Assembly: GCF_013031355.1 (NCBI RefSeq)
Contig: NZ_WPZO01000010.1
Location: 88,989 to 152,988 of the forward strand
DNA length: 64,000 nucleotides
DNA from: Ruegeria arenilitoris
GTDB lineage: Bacteria; Pseudomonadota; Alphaproteobacteria; Rhodobacterales; Rhodobacteraceae
Direction: 5' to 3'
Position 1 is the stretch's first letter. Each line of letters opens with the position of its first letter. Below, in pieces: positions 16,193 to 26,666 of this stretch. The notes under the pieces are model-generated. The model was not told where the DNA came from. It ran no database searches and saw only the letters and a list, made by a program, of their open reading frames with translations. Made by a program: the position numbers and the translations under genes.

Positions 16193-16915
16193 ATGGTTGC
16201 AAGCAGGCACCGAAAGCAAGGTTTTGCCCTCATCGTCGTGTTGTCGACACTCAGCATTGTGGCACTGCTTTTTGCAATCACAAGCAGCCGTTTCCTGACC
16301 AAGTTGACAACCAGCGAAGCTGAATTGGAGCTAGGATCGCGACAACAGGAAAACAGGGTCATGGCAGAGCTGGCGCTTGACGTGTTCAGCGAAGGAGTGG
16401 GTCAGGTTGACCCGCGCGAGCCATTGGTGTTTCAACAGGGCGGCCGTGAACTCGCGCTCGTGATGCAAGACGTTGGTGGCTTGGTTGATCTCAACACTGC
16501 CGCGCCTGATTTGTTGGATGCCTTGTGTGCTTCCCTCAGTATTCCTAGCGACGCGGTTGAGCGGTTTCGGAAGTGGAGACGCACGCCCTACAGGCTGCAC
16601 AGTGTTGCCGATTTTGCCCGGGTCGCGGAGATCCCGTATGAAGACGGTCTTCGCCTCAAGGAATACGCAACGGTTCATTCCGGTCGTTTTGGAGTCGCGC
16701 CTGACTTGGCGCCTGGAGATTTGGTCGAGCGGCTGGTTGGGTCTGTATCACTTGGCGGTGTGCAGGGTTCTGAGTTTCCCGTTTCATGGCAGACACCAGC
16801 GTCGGGTACGACGTTTCGGGTTGATCTCTGGGAGGGTGGGCGTTTTGAGCGTTCGATCGGGGTCGTTCATTTGGGCGGTTCGGGCGCAGAGGTCCGCATC
16901 CTTGAGCTGTATTGA
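16193..16915 (+). CDS. gspK: Type II secretion minor pseudopilin GspK
   Basis: This 240-residue protein has the pseudopilin leader KQG|FALIVVLSTLSIVALLF without the +5 Glu, which is usual for GspK. A helix-hairpin-helix-like region follows: VGGLVDLNTAAPDLLDALC and RTPYRLHSVADFARV, as in the alpha domain of GspK. At 240 residues it is shorter than many GspK (~300). GspK caps the pseudopilus tip with GspI and GspJ. ATG 16193 follows GGGAG. It is immediately upstream of the giant RHS gene on the same strand, which links that protein to the secretion system. Confidence 0.88.
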   Translation: MVASRHRKQGFALIVVLSTLSIVALLFAITSSRFLTKLTTSEAELELGSRQQENRVMAELALDVFSEGVGQVDPREPLVFQQGGRELALVMQDVGGLVDLNTAAPDLLDALCASLSIPSDAVERFRKWRRTPYRLHSVADFARVAEIPYEDGLRLKEYATVHSGRFGVAPDLAPGDLVERLVGSVSLGGVQGSEFPVSWQTPASGTTFRVDLWEGGRFERSIGVVHLGGSGAEVRILELY

Positions 16916-17029
16916 GTGTGCTTAATGAGTGATATCGGTTGTACTTCTGAGGTTAGAAAAAACTTGTTGCAAAATCTCCTTTAGGTAGTACGGTTCCAAA
17001 AAAATCGTTGTTTTAACGAGGGATACGGA

Positions 17030-20000
17030 ATGGGCTTTTTGCACCGCGCGTTTTGCGCGACCACTTTCCTTTGCGCCGGAATTGCTTTTTCAGCTTTTGA
17101 TGCCTCTGCAGATACCGCCCTTCCGATAAAAGCCGTTGCCGGTGAGACGATCACACTCGATCCCGTGGACGGGGTCGTGCTTCCGGCCGGGCCTGCGCTA
17201 CAGCCTTTCTGGACTTGGATCGACCGCCCAGCTGCCAGTGTTGCCGATTTCAGCGACGCGACTGTGTTGCGACCTCAGGTCCTGCTCGACATTCCGGGCA
17301 CCTACCGGGCACGGGTTTCCTTCACCGATGCCTCGGGTGCGATTGTTGCCACGTCTGACGTTGTGTTTGGCTCGGACAATCTTCCACCCGTGGCGCGCGC
17401 GCGGGTGCGTGGGGCGCCGGACGGATCCAGCCCAGTGACGCTGGACGGCTCGGCCAGTTTCGATCTGGAGGGCGGTGCGCTCAGCTATAGCTGGGGAATC
17501 GAGTCTGCGCCTGCGGGCAGTGCTGCGCAGGTGACGGGTGACGGACCTCTTTCGGCCATTTCGCTGGATCTTGAAGGCACGTATCGGGTTGCCCTGACGG
17601 TGCAGGACCCGGCGGGGGCTGTGTCCGCACCGGAGTATCTCGACCTCAGCTTTCTGCCGAACAGCGGCACCACCGATGTCTATCGCCTCAGCTACGAGGT
17701 GACCCAGACGGCTGCGGCAGGTGTTGCTGATACGTTTGCTTTGGGAGAGCGGCTGGCTGCGCCCGGAACCCATGACCTAATCACGGGTTTTGTGCTGGAT
17801 GACGGCACCGGTGCCGTTGCTGACACGCTGACCGTAACTCTGAATGGCGTCACGTATAGCGCGAGCAGCCCGACCGAGTTCCTTGCGCTTGTCGATGTGC
17901 TGGAGCTTGATACGGATACGACCACCAATGCACGGGTCTCGCCGGATCCGGCCCAATCGGATCTGACTTTCATCTTCGGCACTGCAGGAGGATCGGTGAC
18001 GCTGACCGGCCTCGTGGGTGACGCGCTAACCCGCGCCGATCTAGAAGCGCGCGGAGTGGATTATTACGAAGGGGTAGGGGGCCGCATCGTGGCGCCTGTC
18101 CCATCTGCCCGCTTCGATCAACTTCATGCCGAGACTGGCGTCCCGCTGGCCATCGAGCCTTACGCGTCGACCGATATCGATGGCGATGTTCTGGTGGCAG
18201 ACGCCGGGATACTGGTCGCGCCGGCACCTTCGTCGCCGCAGATCAGCACGGATATCGACGGGTTGTCGCTGGTGACGGTGGATCAACCCGGTGATTACCT
18301 GGTGGCTCTGGATGTTGCTGACGGCAGCTTTTCCGCGCAGGACCATATTCTGGTTGTTGCCGGTGCGAACAAGAACCTGCGCCCGGTCGCGCGTATTGCG
18401 CCGGTGACGTCGACGCAGGTCGGGACGGCCCTGACACTTGACGGCTCGCAAAGCTACGATTTGGAAGGGGATTTCATCCAGCACAGCTGGGCGCTGATCT
18501 CGGCACCGTCGGGCAGCACTGCGGGCATCAGTAGTGAGCAGACTGGCACGGCAGTGCTGACCCCTGACCTGCCCGGTGCCTATGTCGTGCAACTGAGCGT
18601 TGAAGACGATGAAGTCGCAGGCGTTCCGACGACGGCTCTGGTCATGGTGACCCCGCCGCTGCCTGCAGCCAACGCAGGCCGGGATCGGCTGGCGGGTGAC
18701 AGTGGTCAGCTGACACTGGACGGCACCCTGTCGTCCGGCAATGGTCTGACCTATGCCTGGTCCTCTCTGGGGCTAATGGGGGATGGCTCAAGCGTTGAGA
18801 TTACCGATGCCTCTCTGGCCTTGCCTGAGATCGGGCTGAGCATCCGGCAAGGCCGGTTCCGGGACGTGATCCGTCAGAACGAAGTCTACCATCTCAAACG
18901 CTCAGACACGGGCGACACCTGCCAGTTCGATATTCGCCAACCTGCGGATCTCTCTGGTGCCAGCGCATCGGAGCCGGTTCAGTTCACCCTGCACTCCCGT
19001 GGCCGGCAGGCCGGTATGCAAGGCGATATCCTGGTCTGGGAGGTCGAGAACAAACAGACCTATACGCGCGATGTCACCTTGCAGGACAGCAATGGTACGG
19101 CGCACGGCACCTGGACCGTTCCCGGTCGTACCTCGCTGCACGTGACCACGGATAACATCGGCAATGCCCGTATGTACGCCTATGTCGATGGGGTTGCGCG
19201 CGATGATGACCGGGTGAAGAAGAACCCGTTCAACCGCAACAACCCAGTCTGTACCGGTCCCGGGTCGGGCGTCGTTCAGCTGATCGTGTCGGATTCTGCG
19301 GGCGCGTCCTTGGCGGATACGATTTTTGTCGGCAACACGAACCTGCGTCCGGTTTTGGCGGCGGGGTCGCAGATTTCTCTGGTCTCGGGCCAGACCGTGG
19401 ATCTGAATGCCTCGGACTATAGCCATGACGGGAATGGGGACAGCCTGACTTATGGCTGGTCGCTGATTGCCCGCCCGTCGAACAGCACTGCGGATCTTGG
19501 CGCGCCGATTGTGCCGGGTGACGCTCTGAGCTTTGCGCCGGACCGGGTGGGTGTCTATCTGCTTCAGATCACCGCGACAGACGGCGCGATGATCGCCGAG
19601 CCCTCGGTTGTGACTGTCGAAGTGGTCAACTCTCCACCGGTGGCCGCGGTGTTGGGCAATACCGAAGCCTTTGTCGGTGACGTTGCCTCGATCAGTGCCG
19701 CAGGCTCAGGGGACCCAGATGGTGATGCTCTGTCCTATGCCTGGACGCTGGTTTCCGCTCCGCAGGGCAGCACGGCCGGGCTTACGGGGCAGGGCCAGCC
19801 TGCCATCACCTTCACACCCGATCGCCGGGGCGAGTATGTCTTCAGCCTGGTTGTATCGGATTACGAGTTCGACAGCGCCCCTGTCACATGGACCGTGACC
19901 GCGCCCAACCGCGCGCCGGTGGCCCTGCTGGAAGGTCCCGATCAGGTCGATGTGGGACAGGAGATCACTTACTCTGCAACTGGTTCAAATGACCCGGACA

Positions 20001-23000
20001 ACGATCTGCTCACCTATGCCTATACGGTCACCACAAAGCCCGCAGGGTCCGAGCCGTTTTTCGAAGACCTCGGTAATGGTCAGGCCGGTTTCATCGCTGA
20101 CCTTCCCGGGGACTATGTTCTGGAAGTTACGGTGTCCGACGGGTTGCTGGAGGCCACGCATACGCTTGCCGTCAATGCCAGTGCTTTGAATGCAGCCCCG
20201 GTTCTGGGACAGCTGCGCGACAGCTATACGGTCGAACTGGGTCTGGAGCTGGCGCTTGATCTTGAAGGCAGCGACCCGGACGGTGATCCGATCAGCTTCT
20301 TTGCCACGCCGCTGCCGCTGGCAACCGGCGTCACGCTGGATGGCAACAACGGTGCGGTTCGGTTCCGCCCCGAGACCGGGCAGTTGGGAACCTACACCTA
20401 TACGGTTGGTGTGTCGGACGGCGTGCTGACCGACGAGGCCACCCTGACGATCGAGGTTGTGGAGGCCACCGCCGGGGATACCGCCATTCACGGTCGTGTG
20501 CTGGATGCGGTCGATTTTGCAGCCGGCACCGTCACGCCGCTGGCCAACATGCCGGTCCGCCTGCGCGATGCCGCGCTGATGACCACCACTGCGGCCGACG
20601 GGACATTCAACTTTGGCAGTCTTGAGGCTGGCACCGATCAGGTCGAGGTGGAACCCTCTGCGGTTGGGGGCCCGGGCGGATATCTGGGCGAGACCCGCGT
20701 CATTACGGTGACCGAGAACCAGGATCGCGATATCACCCCGGATTTCCACCTCGTGCCGCTGACCGATGGCTGCGCAACGGTTGTTGCCGGGCAGGCGACG
20801 GTTCTGTCCGGTACCACGTCCGGTGTGACGGTCTCCATTCCCGCCGATTCCGTACAGGCGGATGGGGGCGGTGCCTATACAGGCGATGTCTGTCTGGGTT
20901 CCCTGCCGCAGCTTTTTGAGCATCCGGGCTTCAACGAAGACACTCGGGCCTGCCGGATTTACGCGCTGGATGCCCCCGGTGCGGTGTTCACCCAAGGCCT
21001 GACAATCTCTGGTCCGAACCTGGACAACCTGCCGGAGCAGACCCGGTTGGAGATGTGGCGGGTCAGCCAGTTGAATGGTCTGTTCCGGCGGGCAGCCGAT
21101 GCAAACGTGGATTCCGGGGCGGCAACCGTCAGCGGAACGCTGACAGGTGTTTCGGGTGGTGCGTTGTTCACCTTCCTGCCGCAGGCGCCGCAAACGGTCG
21201 TGTCGGCGGATCAGCCGACAGGTATGAAGTATCTCACCCCGTTTGAGGGCGACAACGCCACCAGCTACACCCTGCCGGGCTATACCGCCTTCGGTGAAGC
21301 GCAACAGATTGCGCTCAGCTATCACAGCCAGGCGGCCAACCCGACCATCATCGTGGCCGGCGATGTCACCATCGCCGACGATGCCTCGCTGCCGGTGGCG
21401 CTGCAAACGCGCATCGAAGCGGGCGGTCTGTCGATCAGCGACGGGCGCAGTTGGACCCCGCGCGAAGGTCTGGACGGCACCATCCCGGCGCTGATCGGCG
21501 AACAGGTCACCCTGCGCCAGTCGATGCCGGTTGACGGCTCGGGACTGACCTCGGGGCGCTATGCCTATGCGTTCAACAGCAAGGCAATGTATGACTGCTC
21601 GACCGTGGGCGGCACGCATATGGCCGAGTTCTACGTGCAGAACGAAAGCAACAGCCCCTATGGCAATGGCTGGGCCATCGACGATCTGCAAAAGCTGGTG
21701 GAAGGGCCCGATGGCAAAGTCTCGATCATCGACGATGACGGGGTGACCACATTCGATCCTGAGCCCACCCTGACCGAGTTTGAAGACGAACCACTCGTCT
21801 TCCCGGCCAACGGCGCACAAGGGATAAAAGCAGTTGATCTGGACAACGACGGTGATCTGGACGTCGTGTTCGGCGACAGCGGTACCGGAACTATCAAGTC
21901 GATCATCAATTACAGGGACAAGGACTTCCGGCAAGAGGGTTCTATCAAAATCGCCAACCCCAGCGATGTGACACAAACAGGGGTCTGGTATCCGAACCTA
22001 GCAAACATTGCCCTAGGTGAGATGAACAATGATGCCGCGACAGATGTGGCGTATATTCTGCAATTGCAGCAGGGCTATGGCTACGTTGCCAATGACGGCT
22101 TTGGGAACCTGACCGATGCGTTCCAGGCCGTGGGTTCCGGGCGCAGTGCAAAGGACCTCAAGGTTACCGATCTGGATCAGGATGGTTTTGAGGACATCGT
22201 TTACGGAGCCAACACAGGGTCGTTCTTTGGTCGGAACGATGAGATCTGGGTCAGCTATGGTGGCTCGAATGGCCGCACTCTGAGCCGGATTTCTTATTAC
22301 GGCTTCAGTGGTCGTGGTACGCTTCAGGTCATGACCGGCGACGTGGATGGAAATGGATTTGTCGACGTAGCCTACCGGACGACCCAAGGTGTCGATTTTG
22401 TCTTCAACAACGGCAATCGCAGCTATACGCGGCGGATTCTGCGTGCGGGCAATGGTGGCAGGAATTTCCTGGGCGACTTTGCGCAGATGCATGACTTCAA
22501 CGGCGATGGCAAGCTGGATCTGGCCTACAGTTCGGACACGCAATTGCAGGTGTTGCTCAACACCACAGGGCAGGCTTTCGCAGACCCGGTGATCTTGGCC
22601 CGTCCACCCGAAGCGAACGCATCTCTAGTCGTTAGTCTGGGAGATGCCAATGGCGACGGTCTGACCGATCTGATCACGACCAGCCAGGGGCAGGTCTTCG
22701 TCTATATCAGCAACGGGGATGGGACGTTCCAGCCGTTTGAAAGCGGCCTGCTTAACTATGGGTTTGGCAGAACCGATTTCGCCGATATCAATGGCGATGG
22801 CAGCCTGGATCTGCTGTCGACGCAGCGCTTCTCAGTCACGGTGCATTTCTCCAAACCCTCGGCGACAGGCAAGTTTGTTTCGGGGCAGGGCGAGTTCTCG
22901 ACCCTATCGCGGCTTGACGATGGCAGCTGGCAGCGGCGCTACAAGGACGGCAATATCGTTCTCTATGATGCCAACGGGTTGCAAACGGCAACGGTGGATC

Positions 23001-26000
23001 CGCAGGGCAACCGCAAGGAATATGCCTATGATGATCTCGGCCGCCTCGCGACCATCACCGATCAGGTAGGCGGCGTCACCAGCTTTGCCTATGAAGAGCT
23101 GGGGCGTCTGGCATCTGTAACCTATCCGGATGGCCGAGTTACCTCCTTCGCTTATGATGACGCTGGCAATCTCAACGAGGTGACGGAGCCCGTCGGGTCC
23201 AAGGTCAGCTTCGCTTATGACGCAAATGGTCATCTGGTCTCGACGACCAACCAGAATGGCAATGTCACCAGCTATACCTATGACGGTATGGGCAACCTGA
23301 AGGGCGCAACCCTGCCGGATGGATCCAGCGTTGCCAATCAGGTCGCGTCTTCCCTTGGACTGGTCGATGGTCTGGGCGGCCCTGCGGCAAGCCCGCTGAT
23401 CTATGTGGCACCGGAAGATCGGGTCACCACGGTCACCGACCGCAAGGGCCAGACAACCGAAGTGATCGTCAACCAGTTCGGATCGGTCATTCAGACCACC
23501 GATCCGCTGGGCCGGGTGACAAAGATCGAACGGGACGGGCAGAACCTCGCGGTCCGGGTTGAACGTCCCAGCGAGACCGCCCCCGGTGGTGTGCGCGTGG
23601 ACACGATCACCTATGACAGTCTCGGCAATGTCGAGACGATGACGGAATCCGTCGGCACCTCGGCGGAACGCTCAACCTCGTATACCTATGAGCCGACCTA
23701 CAACAAAGTCCTGACCATGACCGATGGGGACGGGTTCACCACGTCTTACGAGTATGATGAATTCGGCGAAGTGGCGAAGATCACGGATGCCGAAGGTGGT
23801 GCGCAGACCCAGACTTATACGCCCGAGGGCAAACTGGCCACGCGGACGGACGAGAACGGCAACGTCACATCCTTCACCTACAATGCTGACCAGAACCTCG
23901 CCAGCACCACCTATGCGGATGGCTCGGTCACGCAGATGACCTATGATACGGCGGGCAACACAACCGTTATCGCCGAGGCCGCTGGTACGTCCGACGAGCG
24001 GCAGGTGCGGCGCAGCTATGACGGGTTGAACCGTGTGCTGTCGGTCGAAGTCACCCGTGCGGATGGCGCTAATATCGGCGGGGTCACGCAATATGCCTAC
24101 CTGCCCGCCGGCAACCTGGAAACCGTGACCGACCAGACCGGACTTATCACCACCATGTCTTATGACGGGCTCGAGCGTCTCGTGGCGATCGACGACCCGG
24201 CCGAAGGCCTGATCCAACGCGTCTACAACACGGCCGGTGAAGTGGTCGAACACACCAATGGTGATGGTGAGACCCACACTTACGCCTATGACGATGTCAG
24301 CCGTCTGATCCGGACCACGGATCCCGAAGGCCATGTCAAATCCTTCACCTATGACAGCCGCGACAACATCGCGACCGTGACGGACGGCCGTGACGGTGTG
24401 ACCAGCTTTGCCTATGACACGCTGGATCGCATGGTCTCGCGCACCAACCCGATCAACCAGACCATGACCCAGGCCTATGACAGCCGGGGCAACCTGCGCA
24501 CGCTGACCCGTGAGGATGGCATCGTCGAGACGGCCAGTTATGACGGGCTCAGCCGCCGCACTCAGGTGGTGACCCCGGACAACACGCTGACCTATGGCTA
24601 TGACCCGCGCGGCAACCTGACATCGGCTGCTGACAATGACAGCCTCGTCACCTTCACCTATGACGCGCGCAACCGGGTCGCCACCACCACCACCGACGGC
24701 ACCGTCGGGCCGCAGCCGCAGGTCACCCTGACCTACAGCTATGACCTGCTCGACCGCCGCACGCGGATGGAGGACTCGCTGGGCGGTGCCACCACCTATG
24801 TCTGGGATGCCGAGGACCGGCTGACCGACCTGACCTCGCCCTGGGGCAGCACCTACAGCTTCGGCTACGACGATGAAGGCCGCCGGACATCGCTGAACTC
24901 CACCAGCGGCCGGGCAACCACCTATGCCTATACCAACGGGCTGCTCTCGGCGCTGACCCATGCGCAGTCCGGGGTTACGCTGACCGATCTGGGCTATACC
25001 TACGACCCCGACGGCCAGCTGACGACGATCCTCGACCGGCTCGACCCGGCGCAGTCGAAACACATCTCCTATGATGACCTCAACCGCCTGGTGCAGGTAC
25101 GCCAGGGCATCCCGCCCATCGACGGCGGCGTGCCGGTGCCGATCGAGGACTACCAGTACGACCAGGAGGGCAACCGCACCTTCTCGAACAATTCCTCCGG
25201 CTATGAGAGCAACGCTCATAACCAGCTGCTTGAGGATGACACTTATCGTTACGCCTATGACCTGCGTGGCAACCGTATCAGCCGGACCCACAAAGTCACC
25301 GACGCGGTCGAGACCTATGCCTATGACAGTCAGAACAGGCTGATCGGATATGGTTCGGACACCACAACCGCCACCTACGCATATGATGCGATGGAACGCA
25401 GGATCGCAAAAACCGTGGATGGAAAAACAACGGCTTACGTCTATGACATCTCCACTGAAGACGTACTCGCGTATGACGATATCACTATGGAATTTGACAC
25501 CAGCGGTCCAGCAATACTCACGCGTCGTTGGGCTCATTCAAATTCCATAGATGAGCCAGTTGGGTTCGAAGCATACACAAACTCTTCAAATGCAGGCTCT
25601 GGCTCAGAGCGGGTAATGTACTCGGATCGCCAAAACTCGGTTATCTGGGTGACAGATCCAGTAAGTGGTTCAGTGGTCTCATCGTACATTTACGATGGCT
25701 ACGGCCAAGTCACTCAAACATCTGGGACGCTGATTCAACCTTATGGCTACACCGGACGGGAATATGATGCAGAGAGTGGCCTCTATTACTATCGCGCACG
25801 AGCATATGATCCCCGACTAGGTATCTTTGTTCAAAGTGACCCAATTGGATTTTCTGGGGGAACCACGAACATCTATAGCTACGTGGCTAACAACCCGTAT
25901 GCCTGGGCTGATCAGACAGGTCTTGCGATTTCGGCTCCTTATCGTAACCTCACAATGGCTACAGCTGGTTTGACTGCCGCTGCTGCTTGGCAAAGCGGAC

Positions 26001-26341
26001 TATTCGGTAGCATTGTTGATCTCGCATCTTCCATATCTGCTGCCCTGTCAAAGATTGAGCCAGGTGTTTGGCCGGTCCCGATGTCAGATGCCGTACCAAC
26101 GTCTCAGCCACCAGAAGGCCCAGATCCGTGCAAGGGCCTAAGGAAGCAATTGCGAAGACATATAAAGAAATTCAACGAACATGTTGCTAATCCTTATGCT
26201 GGCGACAATATGGGACTATTAACTGGTAATGTCCTTTTTGATATGTTCCATATTGTAAACAGAACGATCGAGCTTAGAAGGCAAGTCATGCAATGGACTG
26301 TAAGGGTACAACAATGCGAGAAAGAAAATGGAATGCGATGA
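17030..26341 (+). CDS. Giant secreted PKD/VCBS/RHS (YD-repeat) protein, probable polymorphic toxin
   Basis: This is a 3103-residue protein. It has a Sec signal peptide with cleavage near ASA|D (residue 27). PKD/Ig-like domains span ~30-1050, with repeated GSxSxDxEG and GxYxVxLxVxD patterns. A cadherin-like domain (~1056-1145) and a carboxypeptidase-regulatory-like domain (~1150-1245) follow. FG-GAP/VCBS calcium motifs are at ~1603, 1714, 1771, 1822, 1872 and 1920 (for example DLDNDGDLD, DFNGDGKLD). About 30 YD repeats run from ~1958, then the RHS core end at ~2905-2965 (YGYTGREYDAESGLYYYRAR). The last ~138 residues are a variable tip with no recognised fold. From ~25235 the DNA is lower in GC than the rest of the gene. 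It lies among gsp genes, so T2SS export is inferred. Confidence 0.92.
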   Translation: MGFLHRAFCATTFLCAGIAFSAFDASADTALPIKAVAGETITLDPVDGVVLPAGPALQPFWTWIDRPAASVADFSDATVLRPQVLLDIPGTYRARVSFTDASGAIVATSDVVFGSDNLPPVARARVRGAPDGSSPVTLDGSASFDLEGGALSYSWGIESAPAGSAAQVTGDGPLSAISLDLEGTYRVALTVQDPAGAVSAPEYLDLSFLPNSGTTDVYRLSYEVTQTAAAGVADTFALGERLAAPGTHDLITGFVLDDGTGAVADTLTVTLNGVTYSASSPTEFLALVDVLELDTDTTTNARVSPDPAQSDLTFIFGTAGGSVTLTGLVGDALTRADLEARGVDYYEGVGGRIVAPVPSARFDQLHAETGVPLAIEPYASTDIDGDVLVADAGILVAPAPSSPQISTDIDGLSLVTVDQPGDYLVALDVADGSFSAQDHILVVAGANKNLRPVARIAPVTSTQVGTALTLDGSQSYDLEGDFIQHSWALISAPSGSTAGISSEQTGTAVLTPDLPGAYVVQLSVEDDEVAGVPTTALVMVTPPLPAANAGRDRLAGDSGQLTLDGTLSSGNGLTYAWSSLGLMGDGSSVEITDASLALPEIGLSIRQGRFRDVIRQNEVYHLKRSDTGDTCQFDIRQPADLSGASASEPVQFTLHSRGRQAGMQGDILVWEVENKQTYTRDVTLQDSNGTAHGTWTVPGRTSLHVTTDNIGNARMYAYVDGVARDDDRVKKNPFNRNNPVCTGPGSGVVQLIVSDSAGASLADTIFVGNTNLRPVLAAGSQISLVSGQTVDLNASDYSHDGNGDSLTYGWSLIARPSNSTADLGAPIVPGDALSFAPDRVGVYLLQITATDGAMIAEPSVVTVEVVNSPPVAAVLGNTEAFVGDVASISAAGSGDPDGDALSYAWTLVSAPQGSTAGLTGQGQPAITFTPDRRGEYVFSLVVSDYEFDSAPVTWTVTAPNRAPVALLEGPDQVDVGQEITYSATGSNDPDNDLLTYAYTVTTKPAGSEPFFEDLGNGQAGFIADLPGDYVLEVTVSDGLLEATHTLAVNASALNAAPVLGQLRDSYTVELGLELALDLEGSDPDGDPISFFATPLPLATGVTLDGNNGAVRFRPETGQLGTYTYTVGVSDGVLTDEATLTIEVVEATAGDTAIHGRVLDAVDFAAGTVTPLANMPVRLRDAALMTTTAADGTFNFGSLEAGTDQVEVEPSAVGGPGGYLGETRVITVTENQDRDITPDFHLVPLTDGCATVVAGQATVLSGTTSGVTVSIPADSVQADGGGAYTGDVCLGSLPQLFEHPGFNEDTRACRIYALDAPGAVFTQGLTISGPNLDNLPEQTRLEMWRVSQLNGLFRRAADANVDSGAATVSGTLTGVSGGALFTFLPQAPQTVVSADQPTGMKYLTPFEGDNATSYTLPGYTAFGEAQQIALSYHSQAANPTIIVAGDVTIADDASLPVALQTRIEAGGLSISDGRSWTPREGLDGTIPALIGEQVTLRQSMPVDGSGLTSGRYAYAFNSKAMYDCSTVGGTHMAEFYVQNESNSPYGNGWAIDDLQKLVEGPDGKVSIIDDDGVTTFDPEPTLTEFEDEPLVFPANGAQGIKAVDLDNDGDLDVVFGDSGTGTIKSIINYRDKDFRQEGSIKIANPSDVTQTGVWYPNLANIALGEMNNDAATDVAYILQLQQGYGYVANDGFGNLTDAFQAVGSGRSAKDLKVTDLDQDGFEDIVYGANTGSFFGRNDEIWVSYGGSNGRTLSRISYYGFSGRGTLQVMTGDVDGNGFVDVAYRTTQGVDFVFNNGNRSYTRRILRAGNGGRNFLGDFAQMHDFNGDGKLDLAYSSDTQLQVLLNTTGQAFADPVILARPPEANASLVVSLGDANGDGLTDLITTSQGQVFVYISNGDGTFQPFESGLLNYGFGRTDFADINGDGSLDLLSTQRFSVTVHFSKPSATGKFVSGQGEFSTLSRLDDGSWQRRYKDGNIVLYDANGLQTATVDPQGNRKEYAYDDLGRLATITDQVGGVTSFAYEELGRLASVTYPDGRVTSFAYDDAGNLNEVTEPVGSKVSFAYDANGHLVSTTNQNGNVTSYTYDGMGNLKGATLPDGSSVANQVASSLGLVDGLGGPAASPLIYVAPEDRVTTVTDRKGQTTEVIVNQFGSVIQTTDPLGRVTKIERDGQNLAVRVERPSETAPGGVRVDTITYDSLGNVETMTESVGTSAERSTSYTYEPTYNKVLTMTDGDGFTTSYEYDEFGEVAKITDAEGGAQTQTYTPEGKLATRTDENGNVTSFTYNADQNLASTTYADGSVTQMTYDTAGNTTVIAEAAGTSDERQVRRSYDGLNRVLSVEVTRADGANIGGVTQYAYLPAGNLETVTDQTGLITTMSYDGLERLVAIDDPAEGLIQRVYNTAGEVVEHTNGDGETHTYAYDDVSRLIRTTDPEGHVKSFTYDSRDNIATVTDGRDGVTSFAYDTLDRMVSRTNPINQTMTQAYDSRGNLRTLTREDGIVETASYDGLSRRTQVVTPDNTLTYGYDPRGNLTSAADNDSLVTFTYDARNRVATTTTDGTVGPQPQVTLTYSYDLLDRRTRMEDSLGGATTYVWDAEDRLTDLTSPWGSTYSFGYDDEGRRTSLNSTSGRATTYAYTNGLLSALTHAQSGVTLTDLGYTYDPDGQLTTILDRLDPAQSKHISYDDLNRLVQVRQGIPPIDGGVPVPIEDYQYDQEGNRTFSNNSSGYESNAHNQLLEDDTYRYAYDLRGNRISRTHKVTDAVETYAYDSQNRLIGYGSDTTTATYAYDAMERRIAKTVDGKTTAYVYDISTEDVLAYDDITMEFDTSGPAILTRRWAHSNSIDEPVGFEAYTNSSNAGSGSERVMYSDRQNSVIWVTDPVSGSVVSSYIYDGYGQVTQTSGTLIQPYGYTGREYDAESGLYYYRARAYDPRLGIFVQSDPIGFSGGTTNIYSYVANNPYAWADQTGLAISAPYRNLTMATAGLTAAAAWQSGLFGSIVDLASSISAALSKIEPGVWPVPMSDAVPTSQPPEGPDPCKGLRKQLRRHIKKFNEHVANPYAGDNMGLLTGNVLFDMFHIVNRTIELRRQVMQWTVRVQQCEKENGMR

Positions 26342-26654
26342 AGAGCGAATGGTCGCAACAAGTATTTCTTCTCAAGAAATTCTAACCCTTTTAGAAGAAG
26401 CATTGAGCAAAGTGCAACCCGATGAGGGTTCAATTGATTTGTCTCAATTGCAGTACTATTGGTCTTTTGATCATGGCGCTCTTTTCGACACAAACTCGGA
26501 GCCATGGGCAGGTGCAGCTTTTGGTGATTTGCACTTTGATTTGTACTCGTTGTCGATTGAACTGCAAAATGGGGTAAGCAGCCCAATTATGTTACTGAAG
26601 ACGTTGTCAATGGTACTGTACGCAATTTCAGTTTCAAAGGATCAGGGTCAGTAA
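26328..26654 (+). CDS. Small acidic protein, candidate immunity protein for the RHS tip
   Basis: The frame encodes 108 residues (101 if ATG 26349 is used). It overlaps the end of the RHS gene by 14 bases, the usual spot for the cognate immunity gene of a toxin tip. It is acidic at the N-terminus and has YYWSFDHGALFDTNSEPWAG in the middle; no family is recognised. Base composition is as AT-rich as the tip, so the two probably arrived together. The immunity role is inferred from position only. Confidence 0.55.
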   Translation: MECDEERMVATSISSQEILTLLEEALSKVQPDEGSIDLSQLQYYWSFDHGALFDTNSEPWAGAAFGDLHFDLYSLSIELQNGVSSPIMLLKTLSMVLYAISVSKDQGQ

Positions 26655-26666
26655 ACCTTCGTCTAG

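Noticed and set aside
16916..17029. Promoter of the giant RHS gene
   Set aside because: No convincing -35/-10 pair was found. The gene may be transcribed with gspK.
19985..21976. Long minus-strand open frame (663 codons) within the RHS gene
   Set aside because: It is antisense to well-supported PKD and VCBS domains; its composition is that of a mirror frame in GC-rich DNA (rich in Arg, Gly and Ile, with no domain).
23672..25537. Long minus-strand open frame (621 codons) opposite the YD repeats
   Set aside because: The repeats on the coding strand create a repetitive mirror translation (GDxV/VIG patterns). No start context or domain supports it.
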